From SM1-73 sp964588305 (GTDB lineage: Bacteria; Zixibacteria; MSB-5A5; SM1-73): a stretch of 64,000 bases of DNA. A program made the translations under genes and the position numbers. This document shows, piece by piece, positions 35,151-43,597 of this stretch. The stretch is taken from NCBI GenBank assembly GCA_964588305.1, contig CAZPOP010000003.1:97588-161587 (forward strand), written 5' to 3'. The notes beneath the pieces were generated by a model that saw only the letters and a list, made by a program, of their open reading frames with translations, was not told where the DNA came from and searched no databases. Within the stretch, counting starts at the first letter, position 1. Every line of letters begins with the position of its first letter.

Positions 35151-35816
35151 TTAACCTCCGTTGCGAGAACCCACCATGCTAAAATCCATTTGATTGGTCT
35201 CCAAGAGTTTTATGGTCTTAAACGATCTTCGATGAATCTTGCAGGGACCGAATTCTTTCAAAGCATCCAGATGCGATTTGGTGCAATAACCTTTATTGTC
35301 GGCAAAACAAAATTGCGGATATTTTTCATGGTACTTGTGCATGATTTTGTCCCGGGTGACCTTCGCCACGATAGAGGCAGAAGCTATGGAGATACTCTTG
35401 GAATCTCCTTTGACGATGGGCATCTGAGGAAAGGGCAAGTTGGGTATCCTTTGATTTCCGTCCACCAACACGAATTGCGGGGATATTTTCAGTTTTTTCA
35501 CCGCCTCCCACATGGCCCTCAGGGAGGCATTAAGTATGTTCATCCTGTCAATGGCCCTTTCACGAACTATTCCGATTTCCACCCCAATGGCCTGATCCAT
35601 GATCTGCTCAAAGAGGTTTTCTCTTTTCATCCTGGTCAGCTTCTTGGAATCATCCACCCCCGGCAAGACAATATCTTTGGGTAAGATCACGCAAGCCGCC
35701 ACCACCGGCCCGGCCAGGGGCCCTCTGCCGACCTCATCCACTCCGGCCAACATCTCCCAACCCTCTCCCCACAGCTTTCTCTCGTAAACAAGCATGTCTT
35801 CAGATGATTGAGCCAT
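35151..35816 (-). CDS. rnhB: Ribonuclease HII
   Basis: This 221-residue enzyme cleaves RNA in RNA/DNA hybrids and single ribonucleotides in DNA. AGVDEVGRGPLAGPVV carries the catalytic DE pair, followed by ILPGVDDSKKLT-like VLPGVDDSKKLT and later DGNQRIPN; ASIVAKVTRDKIM is the C-terminal active-site helix. Length fits the family. It ends the ffh-rpsP-rimM-trmD-rplS-rnhB order, though a 340-bp repeat-containing gap separates it from rplS. Confidence 0.96.
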   Translation of the reverse strand: MAQSSEDMLVYERKLWGEGWEMLAGVDEVGRGPLAGPVVAACVILPKDIVLPGVDDSKKLTRMKRENLFEQIMDQAIGVEIGIVRERAIDRMNILNASLRAMWEAVKKLKISPQFVLVDGNQRIPNLPFPQMPIVKGDSKSISIASASIVAKVTRDKIMHKYHEKYPQFCFADNKGYCTKSHLDALKEFGPCKIHRRSFKTIKLLETNQMDFSMVGSRNGG

Positions 35817-36156
35817 ACGAGCCGAATCCTTTTCGCATTATGCAAGAATTTTGCAGCCGAATTATAAAGAAAAGAATCCTGTTTGTAAAGATGTTTACAG
35901 AAAAAACCGTAAACAGCGGGAGGTTTTTTGAAAAGGTCAATCTTAGGAGCAGAAGAAAAGGTTTCAGGCTTCGGGCTACGGCGGAAAGCTGCCGGCTGCA
36001 AGGCAAGTGCTGCCACGCAGAATGAAAGGTCACTTTTCTGCCTGAAAAAGGGCTGGGGCAGGGGTTTGACCCCTGCCCCAGCGGAAAGAATACGGAACGG
36101 ACACCTTGTGTGTTACCTTACGTTAGCATTGCCAGGCGCAAAATCTCAGTGCCGAA
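35817..36156. other. Intergenic region rplS-rnhB with long hairpin
   Basis: This 340-bp gap holds the hairpin at 36052-36082 and no supported gene. In most genomes this spacing is short, so repeats have widened it. Confidence 0.6.
36052..36082. repeat. 14-bp-stem GC-rich hairpin
   Basis: GCTGGGGCAGGGGT-TTG-ACCCCTGCCCCAGC: a perfect 14-bp stem with a 3-nt loop and no T-run on either side. It is probably a REP-like element rather than a terminator. Confidence 0.75.
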
Positions 36157-36519
36157 CTATGGTTCCCTTTTCTCTTCCTTTTTCTTTTCCTTGATGCGAG
36201 CTGATTTTCCTTTGGCTCCTCTTAAGTAGAATAGCCGGGCTCTCCTCACCTTTCCCTCGCGAAGTCGCTCTATTTTGGTGATGTTGGGCGAATGTAAGGG
36301 GAAAATTCTTTCCACCGCTACTCCGCTTGAGATCTTCCTGACGGTGAAAGTTTCACCTAACCCTTTACCTCTTCTCTGAATGACTACTCCTTGAAATACT
36401 TGGGTCCTCTCTTTCTCTCCCTCTTTTATTATTGTATGCACCCTCAAGGTGTCGCCCGCATTGAAATCAGGTAATTTGTCCTTTAGATATTTTGACTCAA
36501 CTCCAGCAATGTGATCCAT
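36157..36519 (-). CDS. rplS: 50S ribosomal protein L19
   Basis: This 120-residue protein has the family core FNAGDTLRVHTIIKEGEKER, QVFQGVVIQRRGKGLGETFT and ERIFPLHSPNITKIE, then RRARLFYLRG. It lies at the 30S-50S interface. GGAGGAG lies 3 nt before the ATG. The C-terminus has an extra basic tail (KEKKKEEKREP). Confidence 0.97.
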   Translation of the reverse strand: MDHIAGVESKYLKDKLPDFNAGDTLRVHTIIKEGEKERTQVFQGVVIQRRGKGLGETFTVRKISSGVAVERIFPLHSPNITKIERLREGKVRRARLFYLRGAKGKSARIKEKKKEEKREP

Positions 36520-36643
36520 CTTCTCCTCCGCGCAAAAGACCCAAGATAGTCAAGTTTAAGATACCAAACGGAGCCTAAACCTTCTTGCCTTGCCTGCGGC
36601 TCTCGTCTCTCCTCAGGCAATGCTGAAGCTCTGCGCTCCGGTT

Positions 36644-37387
36644 TCAGTCCTGCTCTTTTTTGATCTCCTCCAGCATTTCTTTTTCCTCGTCCGAAACGAC
36701 GTCCCAATTTACTAAATCCGGTCTCCTTTGTAAAGTCCTTTTTAATGCTTCTTTTTTGCGCCACAGCCTGATTTTTTCGTGATCGCCGGAGAGCAGCACC
36801 TCTGGAACCTTCAATCCCCTGAATTCCGTGGGACGAGTGAATTGGGGAGGACCCAGAATTCCATCATAAAAGGAATCTCCCTGGGCCGACTCGAAATCCC
36901 CCAAAACCCCCGGAATCAGTCTCACCACCGCATCCAGTATCGTCATAGCGGGAATCTCGCCGCCTGTCAACACGTAATCCCCGATGGAGATCTCCTGCAG
37001 AGGATAGAGCCTACCCAGTCTCTCGTCCACTCCCTTGTAATGACCACAGACTATGACCAGGTGATCCTTCAAGGACAACTCCTTTGCCTTTTCCTCAGAA
37101 AGCAACTCTCCCTGTGGAGTAGTCAAGATCATGCTGGTCTGTTCCTTCTCCTCTCTTTCATCCACAATCAATTCCAGTACTTTGCACAAAGGCTCAAGCT
37201 TCATTACCATCCCTCCCCCACCGCCAAATGGCGTGTCGTCAACGGTTCGATGCTTGTCTTCTGCAAAACTGCGAATGTCGTGAACTCTGATTTCAGCCAA
37301 ATTCTTTTCTTGCGCTTTCTTTGTCAAACTCTCATTTAACACCCCAGAAAACATGTTGGGGAAGATGGTAAGAATGTCTATCTGCAT
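36644..37387 (-). CDS. trmD: tRNA (guanine-37-N1)-methyltransferase
   Basis: This 247-residue SPOUT enzyme methylates G37 of tRNAs and so prevents frameshifting. DDTPFGGGGGMVMKLEPL and YVLTGGEIPAMTILDAVVRL are the knotted SAM-binding site; LLSGDHEKIRLWRKKEAL is the tRNA-binding C-part. Its ATG directly follows the rimM stop, as in most bacteria. Length is normal. Confidence 0.97.
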   Translation of the reverse strand: MQIDILTIFPNMFSGVLNESLTKKAQEKNLAEIRVHDIRSFAEDKHRTVDDTPFGGGGGMVMKLEPLCKVLELIVDEREEKEQTSMILTTPQGELLSEEKAKELSLKDHLVIVCGHYKGVDERLGRLYPLQEISIGDYVLTGGEIPAMTILDAVVRLIPGVLGDFESAQGDSFYDGILGPPQFTRPTEFRGLKVPEVLLSGDHEKIRLWRKKEALKRTLQRRPDLVNWDVVSDEEKEMLEEIKKEQD

Positions 37388-37909
37388 CTAGTCCAGTAAA
37401 CCCTCTTTTGGCTCGATTATCATTTCCTTTTTTTCCAAATCTATCTTCTTGACCACCTCTTTGATGGCGGGGATATCATACTGCTTTTCGACTCCTTCCA
37501 CCACGTACACATCGTTTGCCGGAAGCGAGATCACCTCTTTAACCGTTCCGACCTGCCTGTTTTCGGTGGTCATCACCTTTAATCCAATTACGTCGAATAT
37601 GAAATATCTCCCTTTTGGCAGTCTGATCAAATCCTCTTTCTCTATCTCCAGAAAACTCCCCACCAGCTTTCTTGCTTCCTCCGGACTTTCCACTCCTTTC
37701 AGCTTAAGCAACACTTTTTGTTTGAGTCTTTTGGTCTTGGGACCCACGCGGATTTGTTCAACTTCAAACCTGGCTGTCTTTTCGCCTTTTGAGAGCAATA
37801 CTCTTTTCAGACCAGAGAACCTGTTGGGATCGTCCGTCAACGGATCTATTACCATCTCCCCTTGGATCCCGCGCACCCTGGAGATTTGACCTATGGTTAT
37901 TCTTTCCAT
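37388..37909 (-). CDS. rimM: Ribosome maturation factor RimM
   Basis: About 173 residues from the ATG at 37909 (MERITIGQISRVRGIQGEM), with an N-terminal RimM beta-barrel and a PRC-barrel C-terminus (GRYFIFDVIGLKVMTT, NDVYVVEGVEKQYDIPAIKE, VVKKIDLEKKEMIIEP). It assists 30S assembly by binding S19. It abuts trmD. Confidence 0.95.
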   Translation of the reverse strand: MERITIGQISRVRGIQGEMVIDPLTDDPNRFSGLKRVLLSKGEKTARFEVEQIRVGPKTKRLKQKVLLKLKGVESPEEARKLVGSFLEIEKEDLIRLPKGRYFIFDVIGLKVMTTENRQVGTVKEVISLPANDVYVVEGVEKQYDIPAIKEVVKKIDLEKKEMIIEPKEGLLD

Positions 37910-38077
37910 CACGGCCAATTGCCGTCGGCAGTCCAGCACAAATCAGCCCAGTCGGCTCAAGCGGTTCGCGGCAAATCAACTCCCTTTGAACTGAGTCTTC
38001 CGCGCTGACGGTCAGGAGGATGAAATAACGAGACCGTTGGGGAAGCTCTCTTTAGCGGGTCTGAATTGCCAGGAACC

Positions 38078-38791
38078 TTAGGATTCTTCAGATTTCTTTT
38101 TTTCTTCTTTCGGCTTTTCGGGTTCTGTCTCTTCGGCTTTCGCTTCTTTCTTTTCAGGCTTTTTCTTTTCTTCTTCTGGCTCTTTGGGTTCGGCTTCTGC
38201 CGCGGCTTCAGCTTTCTTAGGTTTTACTTCTTTCTTCTCCGGCTTTTTCTTTTCCTCTTCTTCCTTTCTGGTTTCTACTTTTTCGCCGGGAGCAGCCTCC
38301 TCAGGTTTGGCCTCTTTCTTTTCTGGCTCTTTCTTTTCTTCCTTTTCTGCTTCCACTTTCTGGGCAGGGGCAACTTCCTCAGGTTTTGCCTCTTTCTTTT
38401 CCGGCTCTTTAGGTTTCTCTTCCGCAGCCGGTGCGGCTACCTCTTCTTCTTTTCCCTTTTTCTTTTTCTTCTTCCTGGTTTTCTCTTTCAATTGGGTGGC
38501 CAAAGTTACTTGGGAAACGTCTTCGCCTTTTTGAATCATCTCCCATTTTCTGAAAAGTCCGATCTGTGTGAAAAGACCGCCTACGGTATCACTGGTAATC
38601 GCACCTTGTTTCAGCCAGTAATAGATCTTTTCCTCATTCACCTTAAGTGTGGCTGGTCTTTCAATGGGATTGTAATATCCCAGAATCTCGATAAACCTGC
38701 CATCCCGGGGCATTCTGGAATCCGTAGCCACAAATCTATACATAGGTCTCTTCTTCGCCCCCATCCTTCTCAATCGTATCTTTACCGCCAA
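38078..38791 (-). CDS. rpsP: 30S ribosomal protein S16 with long C-terminal Lys/Glu-rich tail
   Basis: TTG start with GGAGG 6 nt upstream. Residues 1-85 are ordinary S16 (MAVKIRLRRMGAKKRPMYR, VATDSRMPRDGRFIEILGYY). From about residue 100 the protein continues for ~135 residues of low-complexity Lys/Glu/Pro/Ala sequence with repeated PEKKEAKPEE, AEKEEKKEPEKK and EEKKKPEKKE units. Normal S16 is ~80-120 residues, so this is more than twice the usual size. The tail would be disordered and extend from the 30S body. Frame and stop are clean, so it is not a frameshift artefact at this site. It lies between ffh and rimM with no KH-domain gene, which often sits here. Confidence 0.93.
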   Translation of the reverse strand: MAVKIRLRRMGAKKRPMYRFVATDSRMPRDGRFIEILGYYNPIERPATLKVNEEKIYYWLKQGAITSDTVGGLFTQIGLFRKWEMIQKGEDVSQVTLATQLKEKTRKKKKKKGKEEEVAAPAAEEKPKEPEKKEAKPEEVAPAQKVEAEKEEKKEPEKKEAKPEEAAPGEKVETRKEEEEKKKPEKKEVKPKKAEAAAEAEPKEPEEEKKKPEKKEAKAEETEPEKPKEEKKKSEES

Positions 38792-38898
38792 AATTACCTC
38801 CAGTTATAACAGTTTGAAGTTTGTAGGTGTGTTAGTTTAAACTCTTCGTTTTCTTATCTGCTTGGCTATTTTGCATTCCTCATACCTAATCTGTCATT

Positions 38899-40224
38899 CT
38901 AACGAAATGAAAAGAGTCCTTTGTCTAACTTTCTTGGATCCATCTTCCCCAGGTTTTTTATCATCTTCTGCATCATGAAGAATTGCTTCAAGAGCTTGTT
39001 CACATCCTGTACCGACGTACCACTTCCTTTGGCAATCCTCTTCCTTCGGCTTCCGTCGATATTGTGAGGCTTCAGCCGTTCCTCTCTGGTCATGGAATTG
39101 ATCATCGCCTCAACCCTGACCATAGCATGGTCGTCAATCTTCAGACCTTTCATCATCTTCCCACCCAATCCGGGGATCATCCCCAGGATCGAATCCAAGG
39201 GCCCCATTTTTTTTATCTGCTGGAGCTGACTGTAGAAATCTTCTAAGGTGAACGCCTCCTTTCTTAGTTTTTTCTCCAGCTTTTCGGCTTCTTCTAAGCT
39301 TATGGTCTCTTCGGCTTTTTCTACCAGGGAAACCACGTCTCCCATCCCCAAAATTCGGGAAGCCATGCGATCCGGGTAAAACATCTCCAGGGCGTCCAGC
39401 TTCTCACCGCTCCCCACAAACTTTATGGGTTTTCCGGTCACCGCTCTTATGGACAATGCCGCCCCTCCTCTGGCATCTCCATCCATTTTGGTTAAGAATA
39501 TTCCGTCCAGCCCGATTTTTTCCTCAAAAGTTTGGGCTATATTGACCGCATCCTGACCCGTCATGGCATCGGCTACCAGCGTGATCTCGTCAGGGGATAC
39601 GGCTTTTTTAATCTGTAGAAGCTCCTGCATCAAAGGCTCATCGATATGCAGTCTTCCAGCGGTATCGATTATGACTAGGTCTCGTCCATCTTTTTTTGCT
39701 TGGCCAATTGAATTCTCACAAATTTCAACTGGATTTTTCTTTGACGAAAAAACTGGCAAATCCAGACTTTTCGCCAAGATTTTTAGCTGATCCACGGCGG
39801 CGGGACGATAGACGTCTGCCGCCACCAAAAGAGGGAACCTTCCTTTTTTCCTGTAATGCCGGGCCAGCTTTCCGCAGGCGGTGGTTTTGCCCGATCCTTG
39901 CAGACCGACCAGCATGAAGACGGTAGGAGGCTTTTGGGAGAAACTGACCTCCGTTCTGGTCTTACCTAAAAGGTCAATCAACTGCTCATGTACTATCTTT
40001 ATTACCTGCTGTCCGGGGGTGATGCTTCGCAGGACCTCCTGGCCAACGGCTTTGGCTTCGACCTGGCCGATGAACTCCTTCACCACCTTGTAATTGACAT
40101 CCGCCTCCAAAAGCGCCCGCCGCACCTCCTTTAGAGCATCTTTGATGTTGCTTTCGGAGAGCTTTCCCCGTCCCCGGAGCTTTTTGAAAATTCCTTCTAA
40201 TTTTGTGGTTAAGTCTTCAAACAT
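38899..40224 (-). CDS. ffh: Signal recognition particle GTPase Ffh
   Basis: The ATG at 40224 (MFEDLTTKLEGIFKKLRGRG) gives about 441 residues. The N-domain is followed by the G-domain (GLQGSGKTTACGKLA, DTAGRLHIDEPLM, TKMDGDARGGAAL) and the Met-rich M-domain (MIPGLGGKMMKGL, MTREERLKP, RIAKGSGTSVQDVN). It binds 4.5S RNA and signal sequences to deliver ribosomes to the membrane. It heads the rpsP-rimM-trmD-rplS cluster. The 4.5S RNA gene is not visible here. Confidence 0.97.
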   Translation of the reverse strand: MFEDLTTKLEGIFKKLRGRGKLSESNIKDALKEVRRALLEADVNYKVVKEFIGQVEAKAVGQEVLRSITPGQQVIKIVHEQLIDLLGKTRTEVSFSQKPPTVFMLVGLQGSGKTTACGKLARHYRKKGRFPLLVAADVYRPAAVDQLKILAKSLDLPVFSSKKNPVEICENSIGQAKKDGRDLVIIDTAGRLHIDEPLMQELLQIKKAVSPDEITLVADAMTGQDAVNIAQTFEEKIGLDGIFLTKMDGDARGGAALSIRAVTGKPIKFVGSGEKLDALEMFYPDRMASRILGMGDVVSLVEKAEETISLEEAEKLEKKLRKEAFTLEDFYSQLQQIKKMGPLDSILGMIPGLGGKMMKGLKIDDHAMVRVEAMINSMTREERLKPHNIDGSRRKRIAKGSGTSVQDVNKLLKQFFMMQKMIKNLGKMDPRKLDKGLFSFR

Positions 40225-40380
40225 ATTCTCAGACCAAGGTTGAGCTCGAATCACTTATATTAACGGAGAAGAACTCTTCTCCTCTCTGGCTATCGTACGT
40301 CTGAACAGACTCAAATACGAAAGTTATAATATAAGCACCCGAATCATTTTCGCAACAAAAAACTCCCGTTCAAACACCAT

Positions 40381-40408
40381 TGTGGCAGGGTACCCTTACC
40401 CTGCCACA
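40381..40408. repeat. Hairpin repeat
   Basis: TGTGGCAGGGTA-CCCT-TACCCTGCCACA: a 12-bp perfect stem between ffh and rpe with no T-run. It is probably REP-like. Confidence 0.7.
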
Positions 40409-40450
40409 TGCGTTTAGATCGAGAATGCGAACAGCCTCGACCAATTAATT

Positions 40451-41119
40451 CTATTGTTCTCTCAAAGCTCTGACTGTCCGACAATAGTCTTCGCTTTTGA
40501 ATATGGCGTTCCCGGCCACGATTATGGTCGCTCCTGCCTCTTTTACCAGCTTAGCGGTCTCAGGATTGATTCCCCCGTCCACCTCTATCTCGGTTTTCAG
40601 CTTGAGCTCCTCTATGAATTCCTTGGCCTCGCTGATCTTGGGAAGGACCGCATGAATAAACTTTTGCCCGCCGAACCCGGGATTTACGGTCATCAATAAT
40701 AGTAAATCCAATTCTGGAAGGACAGGCTTTACCATGCTTAAAGAGGTGGCAGGATTCAAGGCACAGCCTACCTTCACATTGAGGCTTTTTATCAAACTAA
40801 CAGTACGGTGAAGATGCCGGCAAGCCTCAATGCTGACGGTAAGATAATCTGCGCCGCTTTTAACAAATGACTCCACATAAGAGTCCGGATTCTCGATCAT
40901 CAGGTGCACGTCCAAGGGAAGCTTGGTGCAGTCATTTATTGCTTTGACGATCATGGGACCGAAAGTGATATTTGGAACGAAATGTCCGTCCATGATATCT
41001 AAGTGCAAAAGATCCACTCCGCATCTTTCCACCTTCTTGATCTCTTTCTCGATGTTTCTGAAATCAGCAGACAACAAGGACGGCGCTATTTTTACCGAAG
41101 CCGTGCGCGACCTTTTCAC
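40451..41119 (-). CDS. rpe: Ribulose-phosphate 3-epimerase
   Basis: This 222-residue TIM-barrel enzyme interconverts ribulose-5-P and xylulose-5-P. APSLLSADF, HLDIMDGHFVPNITFGP, MTVNPGFGGQKFI and VDGGINPETA carry the metal and catalytic residues. GTG start with GAGG 6 nt upstream. It follows the PASTA protein gene in the transcript order rsmB-PASTA-rpe, a common bacterial order. Confidence 0.96.
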   Translation of the reverse strand: MKRSRTASVKIAPSLLSADFRNIEKEIKKVERCGVDLLHLDIMDGHFVPNITFGPMIVKAINDCTKLPLDVHLMIENPDSYVESFVKSGADYLTVSIEACRHLHRTVSLIKSLNVKVGCALNPATSLSMVKPVLPELDLLLLMTVNPGFGGQKFIHAVLPKISEAKEFIEELKLKTEIEVDGGINPETAKLVKEAGATIIVAGNAIFKSEDYCRTVRALREQ

Positions 41120-41202
41120 GATAACCTCATTAGTGTAGTTGAGAGTTTAAACTTGAGAACACAGAAAGTTTGGTCTCTTCTTCATTCGTCATTTCTCATG
41201 CT

Positions 41203-41964
41203 TCATAGCTCTACTGTGCTCACTATCAGGCTGACTTTGGTTCCCTTTTCTACTTCGGCACCTTCTGGGGGAAACTGTTCCAGCACGGTATCAACAGGAA
41301 GATCGTTGTCGATTTCATAAGTAACTTCGCCGACCTCCAGGCCCAATTCTCTTAAGATGTTTTTTGCCTCTGCCAGACTTGTGCCAGCCAAATTGGGGGT
41401 CGCCACCGTATCCGGCGAGCTCCCCAGGCTCACCTCCAGGTTGACCGACATTCCGACGGGAACCGACAAGCCGAAGGAGGGGGAACCTCCAACCACCACG
41501 TCTTGCGGGAAGGTGCCGGAGGCGACCCAAGTTATCTCCCCAGCTTCCAGGCCTTTCTCATGCAACATTATCTCAGCTTGCCTTAAAGACACTCCCTTAA
41601 GATCGGGCACCAACACCATTTTCTCCCCTTTGCTCACCACCACCTTCACCGCTCTTCCCGTCTTCATTCTTGTTTGCGGAGCAGGATTCTGAGATAGGAT
41701 TATTCCCGGCGGCTCTGAAGGATTGTATTCTTCGGCCAGCACCCTGAGAGACAAACCTCTCTTTAGCAAAATCTCTTCAGCTTCCTTCAAACTCAATTCG
41801 GTAATATCGGGCAGGATACATACTCTCCCGGTGTGAACTGCCGCCGGCATTATCACCCTGTCAACCAGAAGCAAGAAAAGAAAAAGAAAGGCAAATACCC
41901 CGATCACTAAACTGGGGTACCTTATATATTTGTTTCTCCAGATGAAGATCTCTTTGATTTGCAC
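41203..41964 (-). CDS. PASTA-domain membrane protein
   Basis: This 253-residue protein likely uses a GTG start. One membrane helix near residues 18-38 (LVIGVFAFLFLFLLLVDRVI) is followed by three PASTA domains in the periplasm (for example VLVPDLKGVSLRQAEIMLHE, TVATPNLAGTSLAEAKNILR). PASTA modules bind peptidoglycan; here neither a kinase nor a transpeptidase domain is attached. In many bacteria such a protein lies between rsmB and rpe, as here. Confidence 0.9.
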   Translation of the reverse strand: MQIKEIFIWRNKYIRYPSLVIGVFAFLFLFLLLVDRVIMPAAVHTGRVCILPDITELSLKEAEEILLKRGLSLRVLAEEYNPSEPPGIILSQNPAPQTRMKTGRAVKVVVSKGEKMVLVPDLKGVSLRQAEIMLHEKGLEAGEITWVASGTFPQDVVVGGSPSFGLSVPVGMSVNLEVSLGSSPDTVATPNLAGTSLAEAKNILRELGLEVGEVTYEIDNDLPVDTVLEQFPPEGAEVEKGTKVSLIVSTVEL

Positions 41965-42090
41965 GGGTCCGTCTACCCCTGGTTTCGGTAATCCTCTTCA
42001 TATAGGTTCATTGAATAATTTTCTCACCCGACATGAATCTCAAAAAGATAAAATATGAAATCCTTCGCCCAAAATCCACTGTTTTTTTCA

Positions 42091-43431
42091 TTACGACAAT
42101 TCCAGTCTGGCGGCGAAGCTTCCATCCGTTTTATGAATATGGGGAAAGGTCCGGACAAAGCCGAACTCGTCCACTACCCGAGAGTCCACATAAGCTGAAG
42201 CACCCACAAGCCTGAAATCTCCTCTTCTTTCCAAGAACCTCTCAATCACCTGATCATTCTCTTCCCTGGTGATAGTGCAGGTGCTGTAAACCAAGACGCC
42301 TCCTTTTTTCACCAGGCTAGCCGCATTAGAAAGTATCTCAAGCTGGAGCTTTTGCAGTCTCGGCAAATCCCCTTTTTTTTTCCTCCATCTGGCGTCTGAA
42401 TTCCGTCCCAATACCCCCAACCCAGAGCAAGGTGCATCCACCAAAACCCGATCCAAAGGCTTACATCGGAAACTGCGAGCATCTGCGCAAAAGCAATTCA
42501 CCGAATCCATTCCCATTCTTTGGCAATTGTCCCCCACCAGCCTTGTTTTCTCCCAACTCTTGTCCACAGCCAAGACTCTTCCCATGTTTTTCGACAATTC
42601 AGCTATGAAGGTGGTCTTCCCTCCCGGGGCAGCGCACAAATCAACGATGGTCTCGTCCGGTTGGGGGTCCAGCAGAATCACCGGGAAGGCCGCACTTTCG
42701 TCCTGAAGATAAACCAGGCCCTGGTGTAGTGGCATAAAACGACTCAGATCCACCTTGGACTCTAGATTGTAGAAATCCTCTAAGAATTTGCCCGATTTGA
42801 ACTTGATCTTACTTCTGGCAAATTCTTCCTCCAAAGACTTACGATCGGTTTTTGTCGAATTCATTCTGCAGCACAACCTGGGTCTTTTATTGAGAGCCTG
42901 GCAGAGTTTTGTGGTTTCCTCTTCTCCAAACATCTCTAACCAATTTTCCACCATCCAGTTGGGAAAGGAAAAAAACAGAGCTATGTTTTCGACTTTGTTC
43001 TCTTCCCAGGAAGGGAAACGCACTCTGCTTTTTTCTCTCAGATAGTTCCTTAAAACCGCATTCACCAAAACCACTGTGCCCCTATGCCCGAATTCTTTGG
43101 TCAGATTCACCGCTTCGTTCACAGCCGCGCTATCCGGCACCCTATCCATAAAATCCATTTGGTAGACTCCCAATCTTAGAATGTTCCTTACCCATGAGGT
43201 CAAGTTGTCTATTCCTTTCTCCAAGAAGAAGTCCAGAACATGATCCAACCTTCTTCTCATCTTGGTGGTTCCGTTCACCAGCTCGCCGACAAATCGTCGA
43301 TCTAAATTTGATAGATGAAAATTTCTGCAAAAACGCTCAATGGTTTCACTGGCGAAGGCTTCCTTCACCTCTATCTCGTGCAAAATCTTCAGGGCGATCT
43401 CTCGGGCATTTGGAACTTGGGACCTTTTCAT
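42091..43431 (-). CDS. rsmB: 16S rRNA (cytosine-967-C5)-methyltransferase
   Basis: This 446-residue protein has an N-terminal NusB-like helical RNA-binding domain (ALKILHEIEVKEAFASETIE) and a C-terminal Rossmann methyltransferase: DLCAAPGGKTTFIAEL binds SAM, DAPCSGLGVLGRNSD and VYSTCTITREEND carry the two catalytic Cys. It methylates C967 of 16S rRNA. It lies upstream of the PASTA and rpe genes on the same strand. Confidence 0.95.
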   Translation of the reverse strand: MKRSQVPNAREIALKILHEIEVKEAFASETIERFCRNFHLSNLDRRFVGELVNGTTKMRRRLDHVLDFFLEKGIDNLTSWVRNILRLGVYQMDFMDRVPDSAAVNEAVNLTKEFGHRGTVVLVNAVLRNYLREKSRVRFPSWEENKVENIALFFSFPNWMVENWLEMFGEEETTKLCQALNKRPRLCCRMNSTKTDRKSLEEEFARSKIKFKSGKFLEDFYNLESKVDLSRFMPLHQGLVYLQDESAAFPVILLDPQPDETIVDLCAAPGGKTTFIAELSKNMGRVLAVDKSWEKTRLVGDNCQRMGMDSVNCFCADARSFRCKPLDRVLVDAPCSGLGVLGRNSDARWRKKKGDLPRLQKLQLEILSNAASLVKKGGVLVYSTCTITREENDQVIERFLERRGDFRLVGASAYVDSRVVDEFGFVRTFPHIHKTDGSFAARLELS

Positions 43432-43597
43432 TCAACTTAGAAGACTACAGGTTGGGTTGTGAGGGAAAATCATGCCACCCGCCCCATTCGAAACATCCTC
43501 GATCTCTCTTGGTCAAGTATCCATCAGAGGTCAGAGCGTTTCGCCTCGCAGTTATGGTAACAATGTGCACAGTTGGCATTCTAAAATCAAAATCTGT

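Noticed and set aside
36483..36764. Minus-strand ORF of 93 codons between trmD and rplS
   Set aside because: It overlaps the 3' end of trmD in another frame, has no ribosome-binding site and no recognisable sequence.
38066..38809. Long plus-strand ORF rich in Phe and Leu
   Set aside because: It is the antisense of the Lys/Glu-rich S16 tail; composition is explained by AAG/GAA codons on the other strand.
40381..40408. Terminator for rpe or ffh
   Set aside because: The stem is perfect but no T-run follows on either strand; treated as a repeat.
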